Of a stretch of 64,000 bases of DNA, positions 46,304-55,859 are shown piece after piece. How positions within the stretch are numbered: position 1 is the first letter of the stretch; every line of letters begins with the position of its first letter. Below the pieces are notes generated by a model. That model was not told the origin of the DNA. It saw nothing but the letters and a program-made list of their open reading frames with translations, and did no database searches. Origin of the DNA: CAWKMN01 sp963850765 (GTDB lineage: Bacteria; Chloroflexota; Anaerolineae; Aggregatilineales; Aggregatilineaceae); NCBI GenBank assembly GCA_963850765.1, contig CAWKMN010000009.1:682001-746000 (forward strand). Reading direction: 5' to 3'. Made by a program: the position numbers and the translations under genes.

Positions 46304-46824
46304 TGATCGAAGTCGTCATCTTCGATTGGGGCGATACCGTCATGCGGGATTTCCCGCAGTACGCCGGGGCGATGGTGGACTGGCCCCAGGTCGAAGCCAT
46401 GCCGGGGATCGAGGCCGCCCTGCGCAGCCTGTACATGGATTACCGGCTGGTGCTGGCAACGAATGCCGCCGCATCCGGCGCGGAGAAAGCGCGGGCGGCG
46501 CTGGCCCGCGTGGGGCTGGATTCCTTTTTCTCGCATGTCCTGACCGCGCGCGAATTAGGCGTGAGCAAACCCGATCCCGGCTTTTTCGAGCGCGTGCTGG
46601 AAATCTGCGGCAGCGTGCCGCACCGTGCCGTGATGGTCGGCGATAATTTCCGCACGGATATGGTCGGCGCGAAGCACGCCAGCCTGCGCGCCGTGTGGTA
46701 TAACCCGCGCGGCGACGCTGCCCCGCCCGGCGTGCCCATCCAACCCGACGCCATCCTGCACGACCTGCGCGATCTGCCCAGCACGATCCGCGCCCTCGAT
46801 CATCGCGCCGCGGGGGAGGTGTGA
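46303..46824 (+). CDS. HAD-superfamily hydrolase
   Basis: 173 residues. Motif I VIFDWGDTVMR (nucleophile Asp and second Asp), motif II LATNAAASG, motif III Lys in VSKPDPGFF, motif IV MVGDNFRTDMVGA. The small cap between motifs I and II is typical of subfamily IA phosphatases, acting on small phosphorylated metabolites. ATG 46303 overlaps the aldo/keto reductase stop codon; GTG 46300 is also possible. The substrate is unknown, but coupling to an oxidoreductase suggests a shared metabolite pathway. Confidence 0.82.
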   Translation: MIEVVIFDWGDTVMRDFPQYAGAMVDWPQVEAMPGIEAALRSLYMDYRLVLATNAAASGAEKARAALARVGLDSFFSHVLTARELGVSKPDPGFFERVLEICGSVPHRAVMVGDNFRTDMVGAKHASLRAVWYNPRGDAAPPGVPIQPDAILHDLRDLPSTIRALDHRAAGEV

Positions 46825-46852
46825 CGAGGTTGTGAGTTGTGAGTTTTGAGTC

Positions 46853-47451
46853 ATGAGTCGGGAAAATTACAGGTCCTCCGCTCCTGATCTCCATCACCGC
46901 CGCTCGATCCGCCTTGACGATTACGATTATCGCCAAGGCGGCGCGTATTTCGTGACCTTGTGCGTTCATCGACCATGCGTGTCTGCTCGGTGAGGTGGTT
47001 GATGGCGAGGTGCGGTTGAGCGCAGTTGGCGAGATCGTTGATCGCGAATGGCGCGTACACCGTCGCTTCGTCCTCAAGTGGAACTCGACCTTTACGTGAT
47101 CATGCCCAACCATGTTCACGGGATATTTCATGATCAGACGCATCATCCCCACCATACAGCGTAGGGGCGTATTGCAATACGCCCCTACAAAACCGAGCCC
47201 GACAACCTTCATCCTCACCGTTGCAATCTCCTCGCAAACGGTAGGAGCCATTGTGCGGGGCTTTCAAAGGTGCAATCTCACCAATCGGTGCATACCGTGC
47301 TAAAACACCTGGCCTCCCCTTCTGGCAGCGCAACTATTGGGAGCATGTCGTTCGCCACGAGCGCGATCTCGCCCGCCTGCGCACTTATATCGAAGCGAAT
47401 CCGGGGAAATGGGCGGAGGATCGGTATCATCCGTCCACGAGCGAGGGGTAA
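46853..47451 (+). pseudogene. REP-associated tyrosine transposase (RAYT) relic containing an A palindrome
   Basis: Fragments in several frames add up to one Y1/RAYT protein. The N-terminus RRSIRLDDYDYRQGGAYFVT (then LCVH) is followed by VVDGEVRLSAVGEIVDREWR and the HUH motif YVIMPNHVHGIF. After it come SQTVGAIVRGF, PFWQRNYWEHVVRHERDLAR and the catalytic-Tyr region RLRTYIEANPGKWAEDRYHP. At least four frame changes occur (near 46980, 47080, 47130 and 47255). A perfect 28-base A palindrome sits at 47161-47188, between the HUH motif and VGAIVRGF, and is read in one frame as RRGVLQYAPT. RAYTs are known to mobilise REP/REPIN palindromes. The E2 repeat GTGAGTTGTGAGTTTTGAGT precedes it. Confidence 0.8.
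47161..47188. repeat. Perfect A palindrome inside the RAYT relic
   Basis: 28 bases with GTAGGGGCGTATTG as the left half and its exact reverse complement as the right half. Other perfect or near-perfect copies lie at 3165-3192, 51166-51193 and 61672-61700. Confidence 0.9.
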
Positions 47452-47467
47452 GGCGGGATGGATTCTG

Positions 47468-47497
47468 TTTACAAGTTTAAAGCTTGTGCTGTAAGAT
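47468..47497 (+). promoter_or_regulatory. Sigma-70-like promoter for the SH3/Excalibur gene
   Basis: TTTACA (-35) at 47468-47473, an 18-base spacer and TAAGAT (-10) at 47492-47497; the spacer is itself a near-palindrome (ACAAGTTTAAAGCTTGT). It lies 58 bases before the TTG start. Confidence 0.4.
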
Positions 47498-47554
47498 AAA
47501 CAGGATCCATTACCCGCGATTTTATACTAATTTTGTACTTATAGGAGGTGAATA

Positions 47555-48289
47555 TTGCTGCGCAGAAGAAACTTATTCCTCGGTTGCGGGGCGCTGATTG
47601 CACTGTGTATAGCGGGTTCGGCTCTGCTTGCCGTCGGTCAGGCTGTGGGCATTATTCCCGATTACAACTCTACAAAAACCGCGGAAGCACAACCCACTGC
47701 CGCCGTGCTCGCTCTCACACCGTCAAGTACCCCAACCTTAACACCGATTCCAACCGATACGCCACGCGCTACATTCACATCATTACCATCCAATACTCCA
47801 CAGCCCACTTGGACATCAATACCTACTGCCACCCGTCTACCCATTACTGAATTACCGCTGAGTTACTACTACGTCCCCGTCCGTGCCAATTTGAGAACTT
47901 GCCCGCGCACCACAGATGAATGTGCTCCGGTTGCCGAACTCTCTGCCGGCAATTCTGTCATCGTTGCAGGCCGAATGACCGGACAGGCAGTTTCAGGAAA
48001 CGATGTATGGTATCAAGTCCTTTATCGCGGACAAACTCTCTATGCACATAGTTCGGTGCTCTCAGATCGTCCGCCTTCTGCACCTGAACCATTTGGTGGT
48101 AATAGCGGAGGACAAAAGCCCATTCCTACGACTGTCTTGGTCGATCCGTTCGGCTGCAATGGCATCAACGATCTGGACTGCTCCGATTTTAACAACCTCG
48201 GTCTGAATGCCAATGCGCATCTGGCTCAGTGCGGTGATGAAGATGATCTCGATGGAGATGGAGACGGGCGCGCCTGTGAGGATTGGTAA
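47555..48289 (+). CDS. Exported SH3b / Excalibur-domain protein
   Basis: 244 residues. The N-terminal signal or anchor LFLGCGALIALCIAGSALLA is followed by a Thr/Pro linker (SSTPTLTPIPTDTP). The SH3b-like domain contains VRANLRTCPRTTDECAPVAE, VWYQVLYRGQTLYAHSSVLS. The C-terminal Excalibur calcium-binding motif reads CGDEDDLDGDGDGRACEDW, preceded by FGCNGINDLDCSDF. Start TTG 47555 follows a near-perfect AGGAGGTG with six bases spacing. The gene is visibly less GC-rich than its neighbours and lies just after a transposase relic, which suggests possible transfer. A clear hairpin follows the stop. Confidence 0.78.
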   Translation: MLRRRNLFLGCGALIALCIAGSALLAVGQAVGIIPDYNSTKTAEAQPTAAVLALTPSSTPTLTPIPTDTPRATFTSLPSNTPQPTWTSIPTATRLPITELPLSYYYVPVRANLRTCPRTTDECAPVAELSAGNSVIVAGRMTGQAVSGNDVWYQVLYRGQTLYAHSSVLSDRPPSAPEPFGGNSGGQKPIPTTVLVDPFGCNGINDLDCSDFNNLGLNANAHLAQCGDEDDLDGDGDGRACEDW

Positions 48290-48299
48290 GCATAAGTAA

Positions 48300-48326
48300 G
48301 GGGCGAGTTTGGCACAAACTCGCCCC
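48300..48326 (+). terminator. Perfect 11-bp hairpin after the Excalibur gene
   Basis: GGGGCGAGTTT, loop GGCAC, AAACTCGCCCC, 10 bases after the stop codon. The T tract is poor, so termination may be weak or bidirectional; the convergent mutase gene ends at 48374. Confidence 0.55.
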
Positions 48327-48373
48327 GAAGTTGCTTTAACTGATAACTAAAAACTGAAAACTGATCACTCGCT

Positions 48374-50044
<1,671 letters not shown>

Positions 50045-50207
50045 CGCGCGATTACTCGTTCTCTGTGGACATAAACATAAAGTCTGCACCATCTTACTAT
50101 ACCCGATGCAGACGAGACTACCAGTTATAACCCTCACGAAAAGTGAGGTTGCGTATCATGTGGGAATTGGGCGCTTTTCAGGACCATCCAAAGGCGGATC
50201 TGCGCCG

Positions 50208-50332
50208 GAGGACGCCGCGGGTTAAAACCGCGCGGCTACGGTAAAAACCTGGAAGCCCGCTAAAGGGGCTGGAAAGGAGTCCCTTCAGCGGACTTTTTGG
50301 ATTATAGCCGGACCGTTTTAACGTCCGGCGTT
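50208..50332. repeat. Family C repeat, uninterrupted copy
   Basis: GACGCCGCGGGTTAAAACCG, CCTGGAAGCCCGCTAAAGGG, AGGAGTCCCTTCAGCGGACT and CCGGACCGTTTTAACGTCCG follow one another: several stems in about 125 bases. The homologous copy at 4424-4720 is split. The rest of this 350-base gap has no gene. Confidence 0.7.
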
Positions 50333-50393
50333 GGCCTCTCAGGGCCGCTCGCGTTCCTTGCAGTTGCCGCAGCGGTGGCGGGAAGAGCGATTA

Positions 50394-50853
50394 TCAAGGT
50401 GGGCTTCCGGTGAAGGGTGGAAAATCGGATAGGGGTTTGATAATGACTCCGGCTGCTGCCTGCCACGCTCCTCTGGCGCTGATCGACAGTGATTAAGGGA
50501 TGGCGTAGCGATTCGGCCAGCGCGATGTACAGGGCGTCGTAGACGGCGAGATGATGGCTCACACCCAATGCCAGCGCGCGAGGTAGCAGCGTGATGACGG
50601 GCTGAACGGTGAGTGGCGTCGCCAGCAACGTATTGAGAGTGCGCTGCATCACATCCAACGGGGTGCTTTGAAATTGTACGCGCTTCCAGAGAATGTTGGC
50701 ACATTCCAACAGGCAAAACTCCGGTACATGGATCACCGTCGGATTGTCGGGATCGAATATACTTCTCAGGATCGAGCGGGCACGAGCAGTATCCTGATCG
50801 CGGATAAACGCCTGGATCAGCACACTGGTATCTACGACAAAGTTCTGTACCAC
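50394..50853 (-). CDS. PIN-domain toxin, VapC-like (single-base frameshift)
   Basis: About 152 residues. PIN acidic residues: Asp in NFVVDTSVLIQAF, Glu in FCLLECANILW, Asp in LAVYDALYIALAES, Asp in PLITVDQRQ. PIN proteins are Mg-dependent ribonucleases. One extra base near 50445 breaks the end; correction reads SVAAAAGVIIKPLSDFPPFT, with a stop at 50394, whereas the uncorrected frame runs into repeat DNA. Its start overlaps the upstream antitoxin gene by 22 bases, the usual arrangement for a type II module. Confidence 0.83.
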
Positions 50854-51074
50854 TGATCCCGCTCCTCGCGCAGCATGTCCAGCGCCGATGGTTCGCCAGG
50901 AGCCGGTTCGATAATGTCATCCAGTATCATCTGCCAAACTTCAGGGGTTTGCAGCCCGGTGCGCTGTGGCTGGAACGGCCAACCCTGTAGCCGCTCGTTG
51001 ATCAGATTCAAGACCAGCAATTGAAGTTCGTCGCGCGTCATATGGGCAATTGTTTGCGACTGAGTGCGTGCCAT
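50832..51074 (-). CDS. Putative antitoxin of the PIN module
   Basis: 80 residues: MARTQSQTIAHMTRDELQLL, VLNLINERLQGWPFQPQR, then EVWQMILDDIIEPAPGEPSA and LDMLREERDQWYRTLS. The length, helical C-terminus and 22-base overlap with the PIN gene match VapB-type antitoxins. No classic AbrB or ribbon-helix-helix motif is obvious, so the DNA-binding class is not assigned. GGAGAGAAACA precedes the ATG. Confidence 0.7.
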   Translation of the reverse strand: MARTQSQTIAHMTRDELQLLVLNLINERLQGWPFQPQRTGLQTPEVWQMILDDIIEPAPGEPSALDMLREERDQWYRTLS

Positions 51075-51165
51075 TGTTTCTCTCCTTATACTGGTTTTAT
51101 TTTACCCCAAGCGCGCCAACTGCGGTATCATTCGCCCGCGTTAATGAGCAGCACCCGATCAATTC

Positions 51166-51193
51166 GTAGGGGCGTATTGCAGTACGCCCCTAC
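51166..51193. repeat. A palindrome directly upstream of a start codon
   Basis: 28 bases with arms GTAGGGGCGTATTG and near-exact complement, ending six bases before the ATG at 51200, so it would form a hairpin across the ribosome-binding region. Confidence 0.85.
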
Positions 51194-51199
51194 CGGAAA

Positions 51200-52831
51200 A
51201 TGGATCCCAAAATGATTGCTGAATTCTATAAGCCGCGCACGATCTTCGCTCTGCTCGTCCTGGTGTATATCGTCTACGCGGGGGCGTTTATCGTCCGCAC
51301 CAGCGCGGATGTGAAAGCCAACAGCTACATCCCCGAATCGAAGCGGTGGTATGTGCTGTTCGACGACATGATGATCTCGATGACCTATGCCAGGAATTTC
51401 GCCAACGGCGATGGGATGGTCTGGCGGCCCGGCGGGGAGCGCGTCGAGGGCTTCACGAATCCCGGCTGGGTGCTCTACATGGCGTTCTGGCATTGGACCG
51501 GCATCGCGGACGAGTCGAAGATCAGCCTGCTCATCCAGATCAGCGGGCTGGTCTTTCTGGTGATGAACCTGGTCGTCGTCAAGAAGATCGCGGAGGAAGT
51601 GTCGGATCACCCGCTGGCGATGATCATCGCGGTGCTGTTCACGGCGTTTTACCTGCCGCTGAATATGTGGAGTCTGAATGGCACCGAGGTCAGCATCCTG
51701 ACGTGGTTCGTCAGTCTGGCGACGCTGTGGGGTCTGCGCATGATGAAGACCGGGCGCTTTTTCCCCGCGCCCTATCTGCTGCTCGGCCTGGGCGCGATTA
51801 TCCGCATGGATGTCGCCGTGCCGATGCTGGCGCTGGCCGGATTCCTGTTCTTCAACCAGCCGGGCCACCGCTTCAAGCACCTGATCGTCGCGCCGCTGGC
51901 GCTGATCGCCTTCCTGACGCCCGAATTCCTGCTGCGCCGCTGGTATTACGAGGACTGGCTGCCCAACACGTACTATCTTAAGATGGACGGCTACCCGCTG
52001 GTGCTGCGGCTCACCCAGGGGTTTGAAGTCACCGGGCGCTTTTTCGCGAAGGTCGGCGCGGTCCCGTTCATCATCTATATCTTCCGGCGCGATCGCGCGA
52101 TCCGGCTGGTGGGGTGGATGTTCATCGCGCAGGTGCTCTACAGCATCTACGTGGGCGGCGACGCGTGGGAATGGTACGGCGGCGCGAATCGCTACATCAG
52201 CATCGCGATCCCGATGTTTTTCATCCTGCTCGGCTGCACCCTCGCCACGCTCGCCGCCTGGATTCGCGAGACGTCGCGGCAGTTAGGCGCAACGAATCCC
52301 CGGTTGCGCGTCCAGCCCGCCGCGCTGAACGGGGGCCTCGTGCTGGCCGTGCTGATCCTGATGCTGACGTATAACTACACCTACGGCACGGATGCGCTCA
52401 AGGAGTGGCTGCTGATCAAACCGTCGATGTTCGCGGGCGAAAATGACGACAAGGTTCACAGCGCCTATCTGCTCGAAGCCCTGACCGCGCCCGATGCGAC
52501 CATCACGATCGCGGCGGCGGGCATCGTGCCCTATTTTGCGGATCGCACCTTCATTGATCTGCTCGGCAAAAACGACAAGGTGATCGGGCGCGGCCCGGCG
52601 CGCGGCGACGATGTGCCCGAATATCTGCCGGGCCATATGAAGTGGGACTACGACTATTCGATCGGGACGCTCAAGCCGGATGTGATCTACGAGCTGTGGC
52701 TCAAGGCCGAGGAAGCGGGCAAATACACGGGCGGCGATTACGTGGCGATCTGGTTCCCGCCGGCGCAGCGTGACATCTGGATGCTCAAGGACTCACCGCG
52801 CGTCTATTGGGATCGGATCTTCGGGGGGTAG
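51200..52831 (+). CDS. Polytopic membrane glycosyltransferase, AftB-like (GT89 type)
   Basis: 543 residues with about ten membrane helices. The first outer loop has the signature VLFDDMMISMTYARNFANGD followed by GMVWRPGGERVEGFTNPGWV, closely like the mycobacterial arabinofuranosyltransferase AftB group, including the catalytic-type Asp-Asp. Further motifs are RRWYYEDWLPNTYYLK and GGDAWEWYGGANRYI. A soluble C-terminal part begins near residue 420 (HSAYLLEALTAPDATITIAA). Such enzymes transfer sugars from polyprenyl phosphate outside the membrane; the sugar is unknown here. Start ATG 51200 or 51212; an A palindrome abuts it. Confidence 0.78.
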   Translation: MDPKMIAEFYKPRTIFALLVLVYIVYAGAFIVRTSADVKANSYIPESKRWYVLFDDMMISMTYARNFANGDGMVWRPGGERVEGFTNPGWVLYMAFWHWTGIADESKISLLIQISGLVFLVMNLVVVKKIAEEVSDHPLAMIIAVLFTAFYLPLNMWSLNGTEVSILTWFVSLATLWGLRMMKTGRFFPAPYLLLGLGAIIRMDVAVPMLALAGFLFFNQPGHRFKHLIVAPLALIAFLTPEFLLRRWYYEDWLPNTYYLKMDGYPLVLRLTQGFEVTGRFFAKVGAVPFIIYIFRRDRAIRLVGWMFIAQVLYSIYVGGDAWEWYGGANRYISIAIPMFFILLGCTLATLAAWIRETSRQLGATNPRLRVQPAALNGGLVLAVLILMLTYNYTYGTDALKEWLLIKPSMFAGENDDKVHSAYLLEALTAPDATITIAAAGIVPYFADRTFIDLLGKNDKVIGRGPARGDDVPEYLPGHMKWDYDYSIGTLKPDVIYELWLKAEEAGKYTGGDYVAIWFPPAQRDIWMLKDSPRVYWDRIFGG

Positions 52832-53836
52832 GGGCAAGCGAACGGGGTTGATTGGGGTGTCCCCTGTATTTCCAGGCCTCACCCTCGGCCCCTCTCCATC
52901 TGAGATGGAGAGGGGAGCAAAGACGCGCTTCCCCCTCTCTAGCTCGGCTGGAGAGGGGGACTGAGGGGGTGAGGCCCACCATTTGCCCGTCAGACGTTCA
53001 TAACGGATTCGGATTACGGCAGCCCATCCCCCAACCAGCTCGAACTCGCCGGAGATGGTCAGCGGGGTGAACAGCGCGATCTGGGTCGAAACATAATCAA
53101 ACTGCCGGTCGCCCCACGCTCCGATAAATTCCTCGTAGGGATATTCGATGGCCTGACCGTCCGGCGTCCCGCTGTCATTCGAGATCACCGTCGTGATCTG
53201 GCCGAGCGCGTTGAGCCGCGCGCCGATCACCCACAGGGTATGCCCGCCCCGGTAATCGCCCCATTCGCTGTCAAGCTGCGTCACATCCACGCGCACCAGG
53301 ATGCCACGCCCGGCTTCGAGTTCCGCGATGAGCCCCCAACTCGCATCTTCGGGCGAGGAGAACGGGTTATCATGCACATCCGCGCCGATGCCGTTGGCCT
53401 CGAACATGCGCTCGTAAGCGGCGATGTCACTGTCACGCACGCCGCCCGTTTCGATCCCGGCCTGCTGGCGCAGTACCGACACCGTTACATCCTGGCCGTA
53501 GGTCTTCAGGATATTGCGCACCGTCTGAAATGCGCACGATCCAATATCGGGCTGGCGCTCCCAGAACGACGCGAGTTTGTCCGGTTGGCCTACGGTATCG
53601 CTTCCCGGCGGCGGATAAAAGCGGGGCAGGAAAAATGTCATGAAGACACTCACCGCCATGCAGGCCATTACACGGCGGGCCCCGGCACTCCATGATGAGC
53701 GCCAACCGTTCAGGATCACTACCGGACCTGCCGCCCCTCCGGCAGCCAGCGTGATCCCCTTGTCAACCTGCTCATTTTCGCCGTAAAATTCTTCAACGGC
53801 ACGCGTCAAAGGCTCATGAATGGTGGGCGGGATCAT
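52793..53836 (-). CDS. C39-like cysteine peptidase-fold protein with repeat-derived C-terminus
   Basis: 347 residues. A hydrophobic segment (MACMAVSVFMTFFLPRFYP) precedes a papain-like C39 domain: Cys101 in PDIGSCAFQTVRNILKTYG, His in YRGGHTLWVIGARL, Asn/Asp in VISNDSGTPDGQAIEYPYEE. This is the double-glycine-peptidase-like fold, often in secreted proteins of unknown target. From about residue 286 the frame reads through a B2 repeat (ASPPQSPSPAELERGKRVF) and finally overlaps the convergent transferase gene by 39 bases. The tail is probably not functional. ATG 53836 has GGAGGT four bases upstream. Confidence 0.72.
   Translation of the reverse strand: MIPPTIHEPLTRAVEEFYGENEQVDKGITLAAGGAAGPVVILNGWRSSWSAGARRVMACMAVSVFMTFFLPRFYPPPGSDTVGQPDKLASFWERQPDIGSCAFQTVRNILKTYGQDVTVSVLRQQAGIETGGVRDSDIAAYERMFEANGIGADVHDNPFSSPEDASWGLIAELEAGRGILVRVDVTQLDSEWGDYRGGHTLWVIGARLNALGQITTVISNDSGTPDGQAIEYPYEEFIGAWGDRQFDYVSTQIALFTPLTISGEFELVGGWAAVIRIRYERLTGKWWASPPQSPSPAELERGKRVFAPLSISDGEGPRVRPGNTGDTPINPVRLPLPPEDPIPIDAR
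52875..52977. repeat. B2 double hairpin, translated by the C39-like gene
   Basis: GCCTCACCCTCGGCCCCTCT, hairpins CCTCTCCATCTGAGATGGAGAGG and CCCTCTCTAGCTCGGCTGGAG, then GGGGGTGAGGCCC. No in-frame stop on the minus strand, so it extends the open frame. Confidence 0.85.
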
Positions 53837-53940
53837 GACCACCTCCACAAAAGAAGACTATTCTATTTGGAGAGCAATGCTACAATGCGCATTGTACCAT
53901 CAGGCATGATTAAAATACAAGAAAGAAAAAGGGATCATGT

Positions 53941-54540
53941 ATGAATAAATTCATGGAGACGGAAGCGAAAATCCATGTGTTGGATCTGCGCGCGGTGGAA
54001 CAACGCCTGATCGCGGCCGGGGCGGTTTTGGAGGCGGAGCGGGTGCTGGAACGGAATGTGCGCTACGAAAACGCCGAGGAATCCTTCACGGGGCAGGGGA
54101 TCGCGCTGCGGCTGCGCCAGGATTCGCGCGTGCGCCTGACCTATAAGGGTCCGGGCGAGATTGTGGCCGGCAATATGCAGCGCCTTGAAGCCGAGGTGAC
54201 CGTCGATGATTTCGACGCAACAGATATGATCCTGCGGCAGTTGGGCTACCACCCGTTTATCATCTACGAGAAATACCGCACGACCTACCACCTGGGCGAC
54301 GCCGAGATCGTGCTGGACGAGATGCCCTACGGCAGCTTTGTGGAGATCGAGGGGCCGCCGGCGTCCATCGAGACGATGCTGAACCGGCTCGGCTTGCAGG
54401 ACCGCCCGCGCATCCCGATGAGTTATCTGGCGCTGTTCAACCATGTCAAAGAGGCGCTGCATCTGCACGTCCACGATCTGACGTTCGCCAATTTCGACGG
54501 GATCAGCGTGCCGCCGGAGGTTTTCGAATCCGGCGGATGA
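53941..54540 (+). CDS. CYTH-domain protein (class IV adenylate cyclase / ThTPase-like)
   Basis: 199 residues of the triphosphate tunnel fold. The N-terminal signature METEAKIHV gives the ExExK motif. Later elements are GQGIALRLRQDSRVRLTYKG, EAEVTVDDFDATDMILRQLG, YEKYRTTYHLGDAEIVLDEM and FVEIEGPPASIETMLNRLGL, all with the paired charged residues of CYTH proteins. Members include CyaB adenylate cyclases, thiamine triphosphatases and inorganic triphosphatases; the substrate is unclear. Start 53941 (MNKFMETEAK) is supported by GGATCATGT; it is followed by a D repeat after 20 bases. Confidence 0.85.
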   Translation: MNKFMETEAKIHVLDLRAVEQRLIAAGAVLEAERVLERNVRYENAEESFTGQGIALRLRQDSRVRLTYKGPGEIVAGNMQRLEAEVTVDDFDATDMILRQLGYHPFIIYEKYRTTYHLGDAEIVLDEMPYGSFVEIEGPPASIETMLNRLGLQDRPRIPMSYLALFNHVKEALHLHVHDLTFANFDGISVPPEVFESGG

Positions 54541-54560
54541 AAGATGAAAAAAACAAAACC

Positions 54561-54712
54561 TGAACCACAGAGAACGCAGAGGACACAGAGAAAAGCAAGG
54601 CCGCGAAAAGCGAGACGTGACGGATACAAGCAGCGAGTTTCCTGCGTGCTTTCTTCTGTCTTTCTCATATTTTGAGGAAGTCTCTGCTGCGCTCTGCGTC
54701 TCTGCGGTTCGA
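54561..54712. repeat. CACAGAG long inverted repeat (family D)
   Basis: Left arm CCACAGAGAACGCAGAGGAC, right arm GCTCTGCGTCTCTGCGGTTC: large imperfect hairpin of about 150 bases between the CYTH and fructokinase genes. Confidence 0.7.
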
Positions 54713-54757
54713 TCGTTTTTGCATGCTTTCATACCCACAACAAAAGGGGAGGACACG

Positions 54758-55657
54758 GTGTTATTCGGCGGCATAGAAGGTGGCGGCACCAAGTTTGTCT
54801 GCGCGGTGAGCGATTCGGCCGGGCAGGTGATCGCCCGCGAACGGTTCCCGACCGGCGAGCCGGACACAACCATCGCCCAGGCGATCCGGTTCCTGGCGGA
54901 TTTTGAGCAGCAGCACGGCGAATCACTGGCGGCGATCGGGATCGCGTGTTTCGGCCCGCTCGATCTGGATCCTGGCTCCCCCACCTACGGCTACATCACG
55001 CGCACGCCCAAAGCCGGCTGGGTGTATGCCGATGTCGTGGGGCCGGTGCGGCAGGCGTTCCCGGCGCTGCCGATCGGGTTCGATACGGACGTGAACGGCG
55101 CGGCCCTGGCCGAACAGCGGTGGGGCGCGGCGCAGACCTGGGATACCTTCGTCTATCTGACGGTGGGCACCGGGATCGGCGGCGGTGCGATGGCCGGCGG
55201 GCAGTTGGTCCACGGCCTGATCCACCCGGAGATGGGGCATGTGCTGCTGGCGAAACACCCGGATGATCCCTTGGAGCGGGGCGTGTGCCCGTTCCATCCT
55301 CACTGCCTCGAATCGCTGGCGTCCGGTCCGGCGATCCTGGCGCGGTGGGGCGTGCCCGGCGAACAGCTTCCGCCTGATCATCCCGCCTGGGCGCTCGAAG
55401 CGGATTATCTGGCGCAGGCGCTCGCCTCGATGCTGTGCGTGCTGTCGCCGCAGGGATTTGTCATGGGCGGGAGCGTCATGCACCAGCCGCAGCTATTCCC
55501 GATGGTACGCCAGCAGGTGAGAGATCGGCTCAACAGCTATCTGGTTCACGCGCGGCTGGATACGCTGGAAGATGTGATCGTGCCGCCCGGCCTGGGCGAT
55601 AACGCCGGGGTGCTGGGTGCGGTGGCGCTGGCGATGCTCGCCTGTCAGAAGGGATAA
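54758..55657 (+). CDS. ROK-family sugar kinase, fructokinase type
   Basis: 299 residues. ATP-binding start FGGIEGGGTKFVCAVSD, catalytic Asp in GFDTDVNGAALAEQRWGAAQ, TVGTGIGGGAMAGGQLVHG, and the ROK zinc site HPEMGHVLL plus CPFHPHCLESLASGPAI, the CxxHxxC form of bacterial fructokinases (GmuE/ScrK-like). It phosphorylates a hexose, most likely fructose. Start GTG 54758 follows GGGGAGGA; an in-frame ATG at 54617 lies inside the D repeat and is rejected. No sugar transporter is adjacent. Confidence 0.88.
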   Translation: MLFGGIEGGGTKFVCAVSDSAGQVIARERFPTGEPDTTIAQAIRFLADFEQQHGESLAAIGIACFGPLDLDPGSPTYGYITRTPKAGWVYADVVGPVRQAFPALPIGFDTDVNGAALAEQRWGAAQTWDTFVYLTVGTGIGGGAMAGGQLVHGLIHPEMGHVLLAKHPDDPLERGVCPFHPHCLESLASGPAILARWGVPGEQLPPDHPAWALEADYLAQALASMLCVLSPQGFVMGGSVMHQPQLFPMVRQQVRDRLNSYLVHARLDTLEDVIVPPGLGDNAGVLGAVALAMLACQKG

Positions 55658-55779
55658 GCATGGAGATGCTCCAACCTGTTCAGATCATCGCGGACCGATT
55701 TGCCTTTACGTCTACACCCGCGCGTTGATCGCCCGCTGATCGCGGAGGGGCTGATCAGTGCGTCGGGTGAGGTGATGCG

Positions 55780-55830
55780 GTAGGGGAGCACACGGGGGTC
55801 CGCCCCTACAGACCTTATCCGCTTATTTTC
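55780..55830. repeat. Truncated A4 element
   Basis: GTAGGGGAGCACACGGGGGT, CCGCCCCTAC, then CCTTATCCGCTTATTT, matching the terminal sequences of the A4 element at 15.5 kb. It precedes the MazG gene. Confidence 0.65.
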
Positions 55831-55859
55831 TCAATATGCATTATCGTCCGGCGTCAGAA

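Noticed and set aside
46853..47451. Intact RAYT gene
   Set aside because: At least four frame changes are needed; even allowing for sequence errors this exceeds the typical count per gene here.
54617..54757. Earlier ATG for the fructokinase (adding 47 residues)
   Set aside because: The added sequence is translated D-repeat DNA and a good Shine-Dalgarno precedes GTG 54758.
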